Shown piece by piece: positions 1 through 7,060 of a DNA stretch of 12,776 bases. Where the stretch lies: the NCBI RefSeq assembly GCF_902491705.1, contig NZ_CABUIW010000061.1:1-12776 (forward strand), in the 5' to 3' direction. Source of the DNA: an uncultured Lactobacillus sp. (GTDB lineage: Bacteria; Bacillota; Bacilli; Lactobacillales; Lactobacillaceae). A program made the translations under genes and the position numbers. A model generated the notes under the pieces. That model did no database searches. It saw only the letters and a list, made by a program, of their open reading frames with translations, and was not told the DNA's origin. Position 1 is the first letter of the stretch, and each line of letters opens with the position of its first letter.

Positions 1-65
1 ATACTAATTTGATTAATTATCACAATATGACTTATTTCGATTTATATAATACGAGGAGATAAATT

Positions 66-989
66 ATGAAGATCGCTGTTTTAACCGATAGTTCGGCATA
101 CTTAACTAAAGAGCAACAAGAAAAATATCATATTGATGTCTTGCCAATTCCAATTATTTGGAATGATAAGATTTATCGTGACTTAGTTGATATTGGATAT
201 GAAGAATTTTATCAAAAGTTAGCTAATGAAAAAGATTTACCAACAACTTCACAGCCTTCAATTGGTAATCTGCAGGAAAAAATCGATCAATACGTTGAAG
301 AGGGCTACACTGATGTAATTATCATTACTTTGTCCAGTGGTATCTCAAGCTATTATTCAACAGTTGAAAGCGTAGCTAAAGACGAGACCAGAATAAAAGT
401 TCATCCATTTGATAGTAAAATTACGTGTGCAGGCGAGGCTGATTATGCGATTCTTGCAGGCCGCTTAGTCGAGGCTGGAGCAGACATGGATTTAATCATG
501 CATGATCTAACTGACTTACAAAAAACGATGGATGTGCGGTTTATGGTGGACGATTTGGGACACTTAAAGCGAACAGGTCGTCTTTCAAATGCCGCAAGTT
601 TTGTCGGATCATTATTTAAGATCAAGCCGATTTTATCAATGGATGTGCAAAAAGAAGGTAAAATTTCGGCTATTGCCAAGGAACGTCAATCTAAGCGTGC
701 ATATAAACATATTCAAAATGACTTTGATAATTTAACTAAGAATATGCCTTATAAGATTCAATGTACGATTTTTGATTCACTTGATCCTGATAAAAAAGAA
801 GAATGGATCAAAGATTATAGTGCTAAGTTTCCTAAGTATTCATTCTATTCAAGTATCATTGGCCCAGTAGTTGGCGTGCATGTAGGACAAGGAACTATGG
901 CAATGATCTGGTGCCGCGATATTGATACTTACTTCGATGAAAAGGGCAAACCAATTGCCGGAATTAATTCTGAAGAAGTTGAAGATTAA
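66..989 (+). CDS. DegV family (FakB-like) fatty-acid-binding protein
   Basis: 307-residue cytosolic protein of the DegV family. Members such as FakB bind one fatty acid and present it to the kinase FakA, which makes acyl-phosphate for phospholipid synthesis. Visible signatures are the N-terminal KIAVLTDSSAYL strand-loop, TTSQPS at residues 60-65, LSSGIS at 89-94 (the ligand carboxylate loop of the family), a GHLKRTGRLS stretch near 165-174, and IIGPVVGVHVGQGT near 264-277 with the conserved His272. It is slightly longer than the usual 280 or so residues because of an acidic tail. The start is ATG at 66, with GAGGAG at 53-58 as Shine-Dalgarno. No fakA lies in the window. Family membership is clear; the fatty-acid ligand is inferred from the family. 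A terminator follows 40 bases after the stop, so the gene is probably monocistronic. Confidence 0.93.
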   Translation: MKIAVLTDSSAYLTKEQQEKYHIDVLPIPIIWNDKIYRDLVDIGYEEFYQKLANEKDLPTTSQPSIGNLQEKIDQYVEEGYTDVIIITLSSGISSYYSTVESVAKDETRIKVHPFDSKITCAGEADYAILAGRLVEAGADMDLIMHDLTDLQKTMDVRFMVDDLGHLKRTGRLSNAASFVGSLFKIKPILSMDVQKEGKISAIAKERQSKRAYKHIQNDFDNLTKNMPYKIQCTIFDSLDPDKKEEWIKDYSAKFPKYSFYSSIIGPVVGVHVGQGTMAMIWCRDIDTYFDEKGKPIAGINSEEVED

Positions 990-1029
990 AAAAATAGCGT
1001 AAGTAAATAAATTTAGTTACATATGCTTG

Positions 1030-1056
1030 AAAGCCTTTACATGTGAAGGCTTTTTT
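1030..1056 (+). terminator. Intrinsic terminator after the DegV gene
   Basis: AAAGCCTT at 1030-1037 pairs with AAGGCTTT at 1046-1053, extended by a T-G and an A-T pair around a CATG loop, and the right arm runs into a T tract. It lies 40 bases past the DegV stop. Its loop region also contains the likely -35 of the next gene. Confidence 0.85.
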
Positions 1057-1065
1057 CTTTATAAT
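1036..1065 (+). promoter_or_regulatory. Probable sigma-A promoter for the fructokinase gene
   Basis: TTTACA at 1036-1041 (5 of 6 matches to TTGACA), an 18-base spacer and a perfect TATAAT at 1060-1065. The predicted start near 1072 gives a leader of about 50 bases before the ATG at 1125. The -35 box lies inside the upstream terminator hairpin. Confidence 0.6.
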
Positions 1066-1124
1066 ATTAGAAGCGAAAAAACTATTTGGAGATAAAAACA
1101 ATCTAGCAAGAAAAGGATGAGAAT

Positions 1125-2003
1125 ATGGCAGAAAAGAAATATGTCGGCAGTATTGAAGCCGGTGGTACAAAATTTATCGTAGCAGTTCAAGATGTTGAAA
1201 CTGGTAAGGAAGTTGCACGTGATAGAATTCCAACTACCACCAACAAAGAAACTTTACAAAAAACAGCTGATTTCTTTAAGGAGCACCCAGTTGATGCTTT
1301 AGGAATTGGAACTTTTGGTCCAATTGACATCAATCCTAATTCACGCACTTATGGCTACATTTTGGACACACCAAAGCCAGGCTGGTCAGGTACTAATGTT
1401 AAGGGCTTCTTTGAAAAAGAACTTGGCATCCCTGTAGCAATGACTACTGATGTTAATGCATCTTGCTACGGTGAATATGTTGCTCGCGGCCACGATGATT
1501 CTAAGAGTTACTTCTATGCAACAGTTGGTACTGGTGTTGGTGCAGGCATCGTTCAAGCAGGTAAGTTGCTTGGCTTGAACAATCACCCTGAAATGGGTCA
1601 CATGCTTGTTCGTCGCTATCCAGGGGACGACTACAAGGGTCACTGCCCATTCCATAACGATGCTTGTGTAGAAGGTATGGCTGCCGGTCCAAGTCTTGAA
1701 GGCAGAACTGGAATCCCTGGTGAAAAATTATCTCGTGATAATAAGGTCTTCACTTATTCCGCATATTACATTGCACAAATGTTGTTCAATGTTTACATGA
1801 CTGCTCGTCCAGATATAATGGTTGTCGGTGGTTCAGTATTAAACGAAGATGACCTTGTTAAGATAAGAAAATTCTTCGATGAATTTAACAACAACTATGT
1901 TGCTACACCAGATTTGGACAAGTTAATCGTTCGTCCAGCAGTAGCTAACAATGGCTCTGCAACTCTTGGTGATTTTGAATTAGCTAAGAATTTACTTAAG
2001 TAA
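1125..2003 (+). CDS. scrK: ROK-family fructokinase (zinc-containing)
   Basis: 292-residue cytosolic sugar kinase of the ROK family, predicted to phosphorylate fructose to fructose-6-phosphate with ATP. Visible signs are the phosphate motif GSIEAGGTKF at residues 8-17, TDVNA at 108-112 carrying the likely catalytic base Asp109, the glycine-rich TVGTGVGAG at 133-141, and a zinc site built from His159, Cys174, His177 and Cys181 (PEMGH...GHCPFHNDAC). This ligand spacing is that of the Bacillus subtilis fructokinase type (GmuE/YdhR) rather than glucokinase. The Shine-Dalgarno AAGGA at 1113-1117 is 7 bases from the ATG. A dedicated promoter precedes and a strong terminator follows, so it is transcribed alone. 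No sugar transporter or sucrose hydrolase gene is adjacent, so the sugar source cannot be read from the context. The symbol is by family analogy. Confidence 0.9.
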   Translation: MAEKKYVGSIEAGGTKFIVAVQDVETGKEVARDRIPTTTNKETLQKTADFFKEHPVDALGIGTFGPIDINPNSRTYGYILDTPKPGWSGTNVKGFFEKELGIPVAMTTDVNASCYGEYVARGHDDSKSYFYATVGTGVGAGIVQAGKLLGLNNHPEMGHMLVRRYPGDDYKGHCPFHNDACVEGMAAGPSLEGRTGIPGEKLSRDNKVFTYSAYYIAQMLFNVYMTARPDIMVVGGSVLNEDDLVKIRKFFDEFNNNYVATPDLDKLIVRPAVANNGSATLGDFELAKNLLK

Positions 2004-2009
2004 CAAATC

Positions 2010-2058
2010 AAAAATCCTATTAGATTTTGTATTAGCCTTAATCTAATAGGATTTTTTT
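2010..2058 (+). terminator. Strong intrinsic terminator after the fructokinase gene
   Basis: A perfect 17-bp inverted repeat: the left arm 2010-2026 starts AAAAATCC and the right arm 2040-2056 ends GGATTTTT, with a 13-base loop and a seven-T tail. The A-rich left flank could also let it work on the minus strand. Confidence 0.93.
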
Positions 2059-2089
2059 GTGCGTTCTCAAACGATCATTTCTTGAATAA

Positions 2090-2098
2090 TGCTAATAT
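2090..2098 (+). promoter_or_regulatory. Extended -10 promoter candidate for the YczE-like gene
   Basis: TGCTAATAT is an extended -10 (TGn followed by TAATAT, 5 of 6). No good -35 lies 17 bases upstream. A start near 2105 would leave a leader of only about 15 bases before the ATG at 2120. Confidence 0.4.
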
Positions 2099-2119
2099 AG
2101 GCATGAGATGATTAATTAA

Positions 2120-2737
2120 ATGAAGAGAACTTATAAATATACTTTTTTAGGGATAACTTTAAATGCAATGGGAAACTCGATGACCATTGTAACTAACTTA
2201 GGGAGTCTTTTGTGGCCAGCATCTATTGTTAATATGATGCATGTATTGCATTGGACAATGTGTGCTTCGATTTTTACTGAAGGCATTATAATCAGTCTTT
2301 TGACTATGCTTCTTGAAAAAAGAATGTCATGGAAAGAATGGCGTGAAGAATTGATATTCTTAATTCCTTACAGTGTGCTTATGCAGGCATTTGCGACGGT
2401 GTGGCGCTTATGGGGAGTTGATACACTGCCGCTTGTTCCACGATTGGGCGTAGATTTAATTGGACTGTTAATTTCGTTCATGGGCTTAGCAATGTATTCT
2501 GAATGTGCCTGGTGCTTTCATCCACATGATACTTTATCATCCTGTCTTAAGAGTCATTGGAGCCCTAAGATGATGAAAACATTTAATATTGTTGCTCCTT
2601 TGATCGTAATTGGATTCTGCTTTTTCAAGAGTCATACAATTTATGCCTTGCATGTCGGCACTTTAATTGGATTGTTAATTCAAAGTCGTTTTACTTCATT
2701 TTGCCAAATCGAATATGAAAAGTACTTGCATGTTTAA
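2120..2737 (+). CDS. YczE/YitT-like integral membrane protein
   Basis: 205-residue hydrophobic protein with about five to six predicted membrane helices (roughly residues 6-26, 29-45, 48-66, 76-95, 106-127 and 150-185). The opening pattern, a glycine-containing first helix followed by TNLGSLLWPASIVNM, resembles the LG..PW segment of the YczE family (COG2364). The later MYSECAWCFHPHDTL resembles its second glycine/P-x-D repeat. No transported substrate or biochemical role is known to me for this family. The start at 2120 has only a weak GAG at 2105-2107 as Shine-Dalgarno, and upstream in-frame alternatives end in stops, so expression may be low or nearly leaderless. The gene has its own signals between two terminators and need not act with the fructokinase upstream. 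Membrane location is confident; the family assignment is tentative. Confidence 0.75.
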   Translation: MKRTYKYTFLGITLNAMGNSMTIVTNLGSLLWPASIVNMMHVLHWTMCASIFTEGIIISLLTMLLEKRMSWKEWREELIFLIPYSVLMQAFATVWRLWGVDTLPLVPRLGVDLIGLLISFMGLAMYSECAWCFHPHDTLSSCLKSHWSPKMMKTFNIVAPLIVIGFCFFKSHTIYALHVGTLIGLLIQSRFTSFCQIEYEKYLHV

Positions 2738-2752
2738 GTAGTGAAAACATTA

Positions 2753-2784
2753 AAAAATGGCACGTAGATTTACGTGCCATTTTT
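2753..2784. terminator. Bidirectional terminator between converging genes
   Basis: A perfect 14-bp stem: AAAAATGGCACGTA at 2753-2766 and TACGTGCCATTTTT at 2771-2784, with loop GATT. The A tract on one side and T tract on the other serve both the plus-strand YczE-like gene and the minus-strand hydrolase gene, which ends 17 bases away. Confidence 0.92.
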
Positions 2785-2800
2785 GTTTCATGTGAAACTT

Positions 2801-4027
2801 TTATTCTTTTTTGTCTTTATCCTTGTTTTCGTCTTTAAAACGTTTCTTGATCTCTTCAGGCAATAGGCTAGGAACAGTTTTATCGTAAAATTCAAAGAAA
2901 ATAGGGGCTTTGTTTGAATCGTTACTCTTAGGATATAGATCAAAATCAGTTTCAGTGAATGGCAAACTGATGTTGCCTCGAATTGCGTTGATAATTTCAC
3001 CGACCATATGTAAAACGTACTTACGCGTTTCTGGATCTAGAGACATAATTACTCGGCTGAATCTAACTGTACCAAGTAATTTGTTAGAAGTGATCTGAAA
3101 TACGTCAGTGATGTTTAATTCATCAAATGCTTGGAACAATGCGTCCCATAATTCGCCACGCTGCTCGTCTGGAATAGTGTGATTGAAGTCGATGAAGGAG
3201 TGGCGCAATGATCTGGCACCTGAAGTTAGGCTTTCTGCTAAAACAAAACTGTCACGGCCAACGCTCCATCTGCGAGGATCGTGTTGTTGTACCATTGGCG
3301 CGGTACTTTTAACAATTAATACACGTTCTGGGTGGTCAAGCATGGTACCAATGATTGAGGCTTCAGGCAAGTAAGTTTTCATCTTAGGTAAAGCTCTGAC
3401 AAAGCCGGGAGAGCGCCAGACTTGATGGAAAAATCCAGGACCATCGAAGCTAAATGCGCGAATAACTCGATCCTGCAATGCTGGTTCAACAGCACTTAGT
3501 GCGTATTCGGCGTAATTACCACCTTTAGAATGGCCTGCTAAATAGATCTTGTCGTCAGGATATTGCTTGGCAATTTCTTAAAAATATTTTGCGGCGACAT
3601 CTTGTCCATAAACTTTTGGCATGTAGTTCATGTTCATGTCTTCGTTCCAGCCGATGATTGAACTGTCTGTGCCGCGGTAGACGATTAAAATTGTCTTTTT
3701 ATCTAAGCGAAAAGTGGCTGCTGTAAACTGAAGTGGGTAAGGATCCTTCTCCATTCGGTTGGTCCAGTTCAGAATCTCTACGTTGCCAAGACGAGGAGAT
3801 TTAGGTAAAAGTAAAACCTGTGCACCTGTTTCATCATGCATTTGAACTTGGAAAGAAGGGAGAACACGGAGTTTTTCGGCTACTTCGCTTAAGGTATGTC
3901 CTTTAGCTGATTTATCTACGGGGAGGTAGATGAGTGAGGTGAAGAGGGATGCATCCACACTGTTGAATGGTCTCTCCTTGAAAGATAGGTCTCCACGCCA
4001 ACGTAAATAATCAAGTGTTCCTGCCAT
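2801..4027 (-). pseudogene. Mbeg1-like (DUF2974) alpha/beta hydrolase, interrupted by an in-frame stop
   Basis: Read through, this frame encodes about 408 residues of the Mbeg1-like/DUF2974 family of lipase-like alpha/beta hydrolases. The N-terminus (DYLRWRGDLSF, then PFNSVDASLF) and the YRGTDSS strand near residues 115-121 are typical. Codon 150 is TAA (3578-3580). The same frame continues without a gap as EIAKQYPDDKIYLAGHSKGGN, giving the nucleophile elbow GHSKGG with Ser167 at 3518-3535, then runs to 2801. A single substitution from AAA, CAA or GAA explains the stop. The 149-residue upstream piece lacks the nucleophile. The downstream part has no ATG or GTG before a TTG at 3478, which lies past the GHSKGG. 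The start is ATG at 4027 behind AAGGA. Activity would need readthrough or a sequencing error; otherwise this is a recent pseudogene, since the rest of the frame is intact. Confidence 0.85.
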
Positions 4028-4164
4028 AAAGTCATCCTTTCTTAGTTAATGATTTAATTGTACTAGGGTATTGGTGAAAATAAAAATTTAGTGGTTATAA
4101 TGTGGAAAAATCAGCTTTTAAAGAAAATAATTCAAAAAATTTTAAACTTTTTTGCGAAAAAGAC

Positions 4165-4193
4165 TTGCACAACTTCCATCTATATGGTGTAAT
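4165..4193 (+). promoter_or_regulatory. Promoter of the first tRNA-Thr gene
   Basis: TTGCAC at 4165-4170, a 17-base spacer and TGTAAT at 4188-4193. It lies 32 bases before the tRNA. The transcribed leader contains a small hairpin, GTTGTT at 4201-4206 pairing with AACAAC at 4212-4217. Confidence 0.65.
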
Positions 4194-4225
4194 TAATACT
4201 GTTGTTGATGAAACAACAAAGAGTT

Positions 4226-4298
4226 GCTGACTTAGCTCAGTTGGCAGAGCACGTCACTAGTAATGATGAGGTCGGAGGTTCGAATCCTCTAGTCAGCA
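4226..4298 (+). tRNA. tRNA-Thr (anticodon AGT), copy 1
   Basis: A complete 73-base cloverleaf. The acceptor GCTGACT pairs with AGTCAGC, with discriminator A4298. The D arm is GCTC/GAGC. The anticodon stem is CGTCA/TGATG around the loop CTAGTAA, which places AGT at 4259-4261. The variable loop is AGGTC, and the T arm is GGAGG/CCTCT with TTCGAAT. The 3' CCA is not encoded. The anticodon reads ACU threonine codons directly. The body resembles Gram-positive tRNA-Thr, including G1-C72 and C2-G71. Confidence 0.95.
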
Positions 4299-4304
4299 TG
4301 AAGC

Positions 4305-4336
4305 AAGATCTAACCGGAAGGGTTAGATCTTTTTTT
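4305..4336 (+). terminator. Terminator of the first tRNA-Thr
   Basis: AAGATCTAACC at 4305-4315 and GGTTAGATCTT at 4321-4331 form an 11-bp stem with loop GGAAG, followed by a T tract. It lies 7 bases after the tRNA, so the transcript is a single-tRNA unit. Confidence 0.9.
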
Positions 4337-4373
4337 GTTAAGTATCGTATTTTGGATAATTTTTAAAATTTAC

Positions 4374-4402
4374 TTGCATTCTCATCATCATTCTTCTATA
4401 AT
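4374..4402 (+). promoter_or_regulatory. Promoter of the second tRNA-Thr gene
   Basis: TTGCAT at 4374-4379, a 17-base spacer and a perfect TATAAT at 4397-4402, 20 bases before the tRNA. It is closer to consensus than the promoter of copy 1, and its sequence is not a duplicate of that one. Confidence 0.75.
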
Positions 4403-4422
4403 AATCAATGTTGTATGAATAT

Positions 4423-4495
4423 GCTGACTTAGCTCAGTTGGCAGAGCACGTCACTAGTAATGATGAGGTCGGAGGTTCGAATCCTCTAGTCAGCA
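4423..4495 (+). tRNA. tRNA-Thr (anticodon AGT), copy 2
   Basis: Identical over all 73 bases to copy 1, with the AGT anticodon at 4456-4458 and no encoded CCA. It has its own promoter and terminator, so the duplication probably raises tRNA dosage. It is an intact, folding tRNA gene and not a remnant. Confidence 0.95.
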
Positions 4496-4501
4496 TGAAG
4501 T

Positions 4502-4532
4502 AAGATCTAACCGGAAGGTTAGATCTTTTTTT
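4502..4532 (+). terminator. Terminator of the second tRNA-Thr
   Basis: AAGATCTAACC at 4502-4512 and GGTTAGATCTT at 4517-4527 form an 11-bp stem with loop GGAA and a T tail. It is the same hairpin as after copy 1 with one base fewer in the loop. Confidence 0.9.
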
Positions 4533-4580
4533 GTAGTAAAATAATGACAAATTGAAGAAATGACAAGTCATACATTATAG

Positions 4581-4604
4581 AAGCGCCCTTCGGGTCGCTT
4601 TTTT
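4581..4604 (+). terminator. Hairpin with T tail upstream of the MFS gene
   Basis: AAGCGCCC (4581-4588) and GGGTCGCTT (4592-4600) pair around a TTC loop with one bulged T, followed by a T run. It lies about 50 bases past the tRNA terminator and has no obvious gene of its own. It may be a backup terminator or the remnant of a lost gene's end. Its reverse complement differs by one base in 20 from 6988-7007. Confidence 0.7.
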
Positions 4605-4715
4605 ATTTATCATTATCTATGACTTCTGTACATACTTAGCATTGCAATATAACTGTTTTACAACTATGCTTTTGGGTCATAAACTATATATAAATTTGAT
4701 TAGGAGGCATAGCTA

Positions 4716-6065
4716 ATGGACATTAAGTTAAAGAAAAGACTTGTATTAATAATTGCATTGATGAGCTATCTTCTGGCTGGTTTGGATGGTTCACTTGTTT
4801 TAACTAGCCTTGCAAAAATTAGAGCAGATCTAGGAATTGGACAAGTTTCTCTTTCCTGGATTCAAAATGCATATGGTTTAGCATACGGTAGTTTAATTCT
4901 TTTGAGTGGTCGTTTAGGCGATATGTATGGCCGAAGAAAAATTATGATTTTTTCTTTGTCTACGTTTGCATTAGGATCATTACTCAGCGGAATTTCGGAT
5001 GTTGCTTTAATCACTATTGTTGCTCGTTTTCTTCAAGGTGTTGGTGCCGCATTCTTAACTCCAACTACGTTAGCCTTATTAATTGACTACTTTTCTGGAC
5101 CAGAATTAACTAAGGCACTTGCATGGTATAGTTCTATTGCTGGTATTGGCATGAGTGTTGGACTTATTCTTGGTGGTACTTTAGCTGCATTTTGGACTTG
5201 GAGAATCGGCTTTTATTTAAATGCTGTTTTGGCTATTGCATTAATTTTCTTATCACGCTTTACTTTGGAAAAGCAAAATCATGTAGCTGATGGACAACAT
5301 TTGGATGTTTTAGGTGCGTTGCTCTCAATTCTTGGCAGTGGATTGCTTGTTTATGGCTTAAATGGTGCTAAAGAAATTGTCCCATTTATTGTTGCGGCTG
5401 TTGTGATTTGGATTGTCTTCGTATTTTCTGAAAAGAAAGCTTCCGATCCTGTAATGCCACTTCATTTGTTAATGAATAAGGTAAGAATAAATGCTTATCT
5501 TTCTCGTGCATTCTTGGTTGCTGCCGCAATGGGATTTTCATTCTTTGCTTCAGAATATATGCAAAATCAATTACATTATTCTCCATTGATGAGTGGGATC
5601 GGTTACCTGCCTTTAACCATGTCACTTTTCTTCACTGCAATGATTGTTGCTCGTTTGGTTGATAATTTTGGCAATGAAAAAGTTCTGATTGCTGGTTCCA
5701 TTATGATCATGCTCGGTTTTGGCTGGATCGTTATTGTCGGAGCACACGGCTATTTGAAAACCATGCTTGCTTCAGAAATTTTAATTGGAATTGGTCAAGG
5801 ATTAGCACTGGCTCCGCAAACCAACTTGAGTATTTATGAAGTAGAGCCTGATGAATCTGGTGTTGCATCAAGTATTTTGAACATGTTCCATCAATTAGGT
5901 GGTGTGTTAGGAATTGCTCTAATGGTCAAAGTTGGTGGATCTATTTTCCATACTCAAAACAATATCACTCAATTCATGGGTGCGATGATTGTTGGGTTAG
6001 TATTGACTGTTGGTGCTGTGATTGTTTCGATTATAATTAATAAGGAATTATCTAAAAAAGACTAA
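4716..6065 (+). CDS. MFS multidrug exporter, DHA2 (EmrB/QacA-like) type
   Basis: 449-residue proton-coupled exporter of the major facilitator superfamily. Visible motifs are the helix-1 acidic site AGLDGSLVLTSL with Asp24, motif A GRLGDMYGRRK at residues 65-75, motif B ARFLQGVGAA around 103-112, and the antiporter motif C GIGMSVGLILGG at 143-154, followed by WTWRIGFYLN. The length and motif D1 near the N-terminus point to the 14-helix DHA2 drug-efflux group. The substrate cannot be deduced. The start is ATG at 4716 behind AGGAGG at 4702-4707, spacing 8. A promoter is not certain; weak candidates are TTGCAA/TATGCT at 4642-4670 and TTTACA/TAAACT at 4657-4685. The LysR gene begins 24 bases after the stop with no terminator between them, so the two form an operon in which the regulator probably controls the pump. 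Confidence 0.9.
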   Translation: MDIKLKKRLVLIIALMSYLLAGLDGSLVLTSLAKIRADLGIGQVSLSWIQNAYGLAYGSLILLSGRLGDMYGRRKIMIFSLSTFALGSLLSGISDVALITIVARFLQGVGAAFLTPTTLALLIDYFSGPELTKALAWYSSIAGIGMSVGLILGGTLAAFWTWRIGFYLNAVLAIALIFLSRFTLEKQNHVADGQHLDVLGALLSILGSGLLVYGLNGAKEIVPFIVAAVVIWIVFVFSEKKASDPVMPLHLLMNKVRINAYLSRAFLVAAAMGFSFFASEYMQNQLHYSPLMSGIGYLPLTMSLFFTAMIVARLVDNFGNEKVLIAGSIMIMLGFGWIVIVGAHGYLKTMLASEILIGIGQGLALAPQTNLSIYEVEPDESGVASSILNMFHQLGGVLGIALMVKVGGSIFHTQNNITQFMGAMIVGLVLTVGAVIVSIIINKELSKKD

Positions 6066-6089
6066 AAATTGATTTTAAGGAAGTTTCTT

Positions 6090-6977
6090 ATGGAATTTAG
6101 GGTATTAAAATACTTTGTCACGATTGTTCAAGAAGGCAATATTTCAAATGCGGCTAATGTATTACATATTTCTCAATCAACTTTGTCTCGGCAAATTAAG
6201 GACTTAGAAGAAGAACTAGGAACCACATTATTTGATCGTGGCAATCGCTCTATTAGCCTTACTGAAGATGGAAATTATTTATATTCACGTGCTTTAGAAA
6301 TTATTCAGATTGCTCATAATGCGGAAACTACGATTAAGTCGGGTGAAATGGTTACTGGAGACTTACACGTAGGTGTTGGCGAAAATTATATGGCTGATTT
6401 AGTTGCCAAAGCTTTTCGAAAGATTCTTGATCAATATCCTGATGTAAGAGTTCATTTGCATAATGTAGCTGGAGATTTAATTCCTAGTGAAATCGATCGT
6501 GGCATCCTAGATTTTGGTTTTGCGACAAGTCAGCGTAACCTGGATGATTATTATCAATTGCCTTTTGATCATCAAGACCCATGGGGAATCTTAATGCCGG
6601 ATGCTTGTTCTTTAGCTAAGTTAGAAAAAATTAGACCTAAGGATTTAAATAAGAGAAGAATTATCATTGGCCGCCAAAATGGGTTAATTAAAAATTGGCA
6701 AAAATGGTTAGGGAGATATGCAGATAAAATTAAAGAGGCTGGCACTTATGACATGGCTGAAAGCATGTATGTCTTAGTAAAAAGTGGAGTTGGGTTGGCT
6801 GTTACTTTTGATAAAAAGCAATACCATGAAGATGAAAATCAATTAGTTTTTAGGCCATTGGCGGATTTCCCTGTATCGAAGTCAAAGATGATATGGAAAA
6901 AGGGACGACCTTTGTCGAAGTTAGATCAAATTTTTCTCGATTTAATGAGAAGCGAAAGCTCTGAAAAGTCATTTTAA
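6090..6977 (+). CDS. LysR-family transcriptional regulator
   Basis: 295-residue regulator with an N-terminal winged helix-turn-helix. The segment GNISNAANVLHISQSTLSRQ at residues 17-36 is the LysR HTH, followed by the linker-helix signature KDLEEELGTTLFDRGNRS. From about residue 90 there is a periplasmic-binding-protein-like effector domain (GDLHVGVGENYMADLVAKAF onward). The effector is unknown. I chose ATG 6090 over the upstream in-frame TTG at 6069, because AAGGAAG at 6077-6083 sits 6 bases before the ATG, and the TTG start would be upstream of that site. It is cotranscribed with the MFS exporter gene rather than divergent from its target as is common for LysR. It may act on the promoter ahead of the exporter gene; that is inference. 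Confidence 0.92.
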   Translation: MEFRVLKYFVTIVQEGNISNAANVLHISQSTLSRQIKDLEEELGTTLFDRGNRSISLTEDGNYLYSRALEIIQIAHNAETTIKSGEMVTGDLHVGVGENYMADLVAKAFRKILDQYPDVRVHLHNVAGDLIPSEIDRGILDFGFATSQRNLDDYYQLPFDHQDPWGILMPDACSLAKLEKIRPKDLNKRRIIIGRQNGLIKNWQKWLGRYADKIKEAGTYDMAESMYVLVKSGVGLAVTFDKKQYHEDENQLVFRPLADFPVSKSKMIWKKGRPLSKLDQIFLDLMRSESSEKSF

Positions 6978-6985
6978 TAGAAATT

Positions 6986-7010
6986 AAAAGCGACCCGAAG
7001 GTCGCTTTTT
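6986..7010. terminator. Terminator after the exporter-LysR operon, probably bidirectional
   Basis: AAAAGCGACC at 6986-6995 and GGTCGCTTTT at 7000-7009 form a perfect 10-bp stem with loop CGAA. A and T tracts flank both sides, so it can also end the minus-strand secreted-protein gene, whose stop is at 7061. Confidence 0.9.
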
Positions 7011-7060
7011 GTTATAGTTAATGGTTAAAATTTTATAATGCTACTACTGATATATTGATT

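Larger units (their letters stand above)
4226..4533 (+). repeat. Tandem duplication of a tRNA-Thr plus terminator unit
   Basis: Units at about 4226-4337 and 4423-4533 match almost base for base through the tRNA, the TGAAG linker and the terminator. They differ by one C/T change (4304 versus 4501) and one extra G in the first loop. The 85 bases between them and the sequence upstream of each tRNA are unrelated apart from promoter boxes. Confidence 0.85.

Noticed and set aside
45..50. TATAAT as the promoter of the DegV gene
   Set aside because: A start 7 bases downstream would fall at about 57, inside the Shine-Dalgarno at 53-58, and no -35 lies at the right distance. The true promoter is probably elsewhere or outside the window.
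2801..3478. Downstream half of the hydrolase as an independent gene
   Set aside because: It could only start at a TTG without a Shine-Dalgarno and lacks the GHSKGG nucleophile motif; it is in frame with the upstream half.
4226..4533. tRNA pair as a phage or island attachment site
   Set aside because: No integrase or partial tRNA 3' end is nearby; both copies are full genes with their own promoters and terminators.
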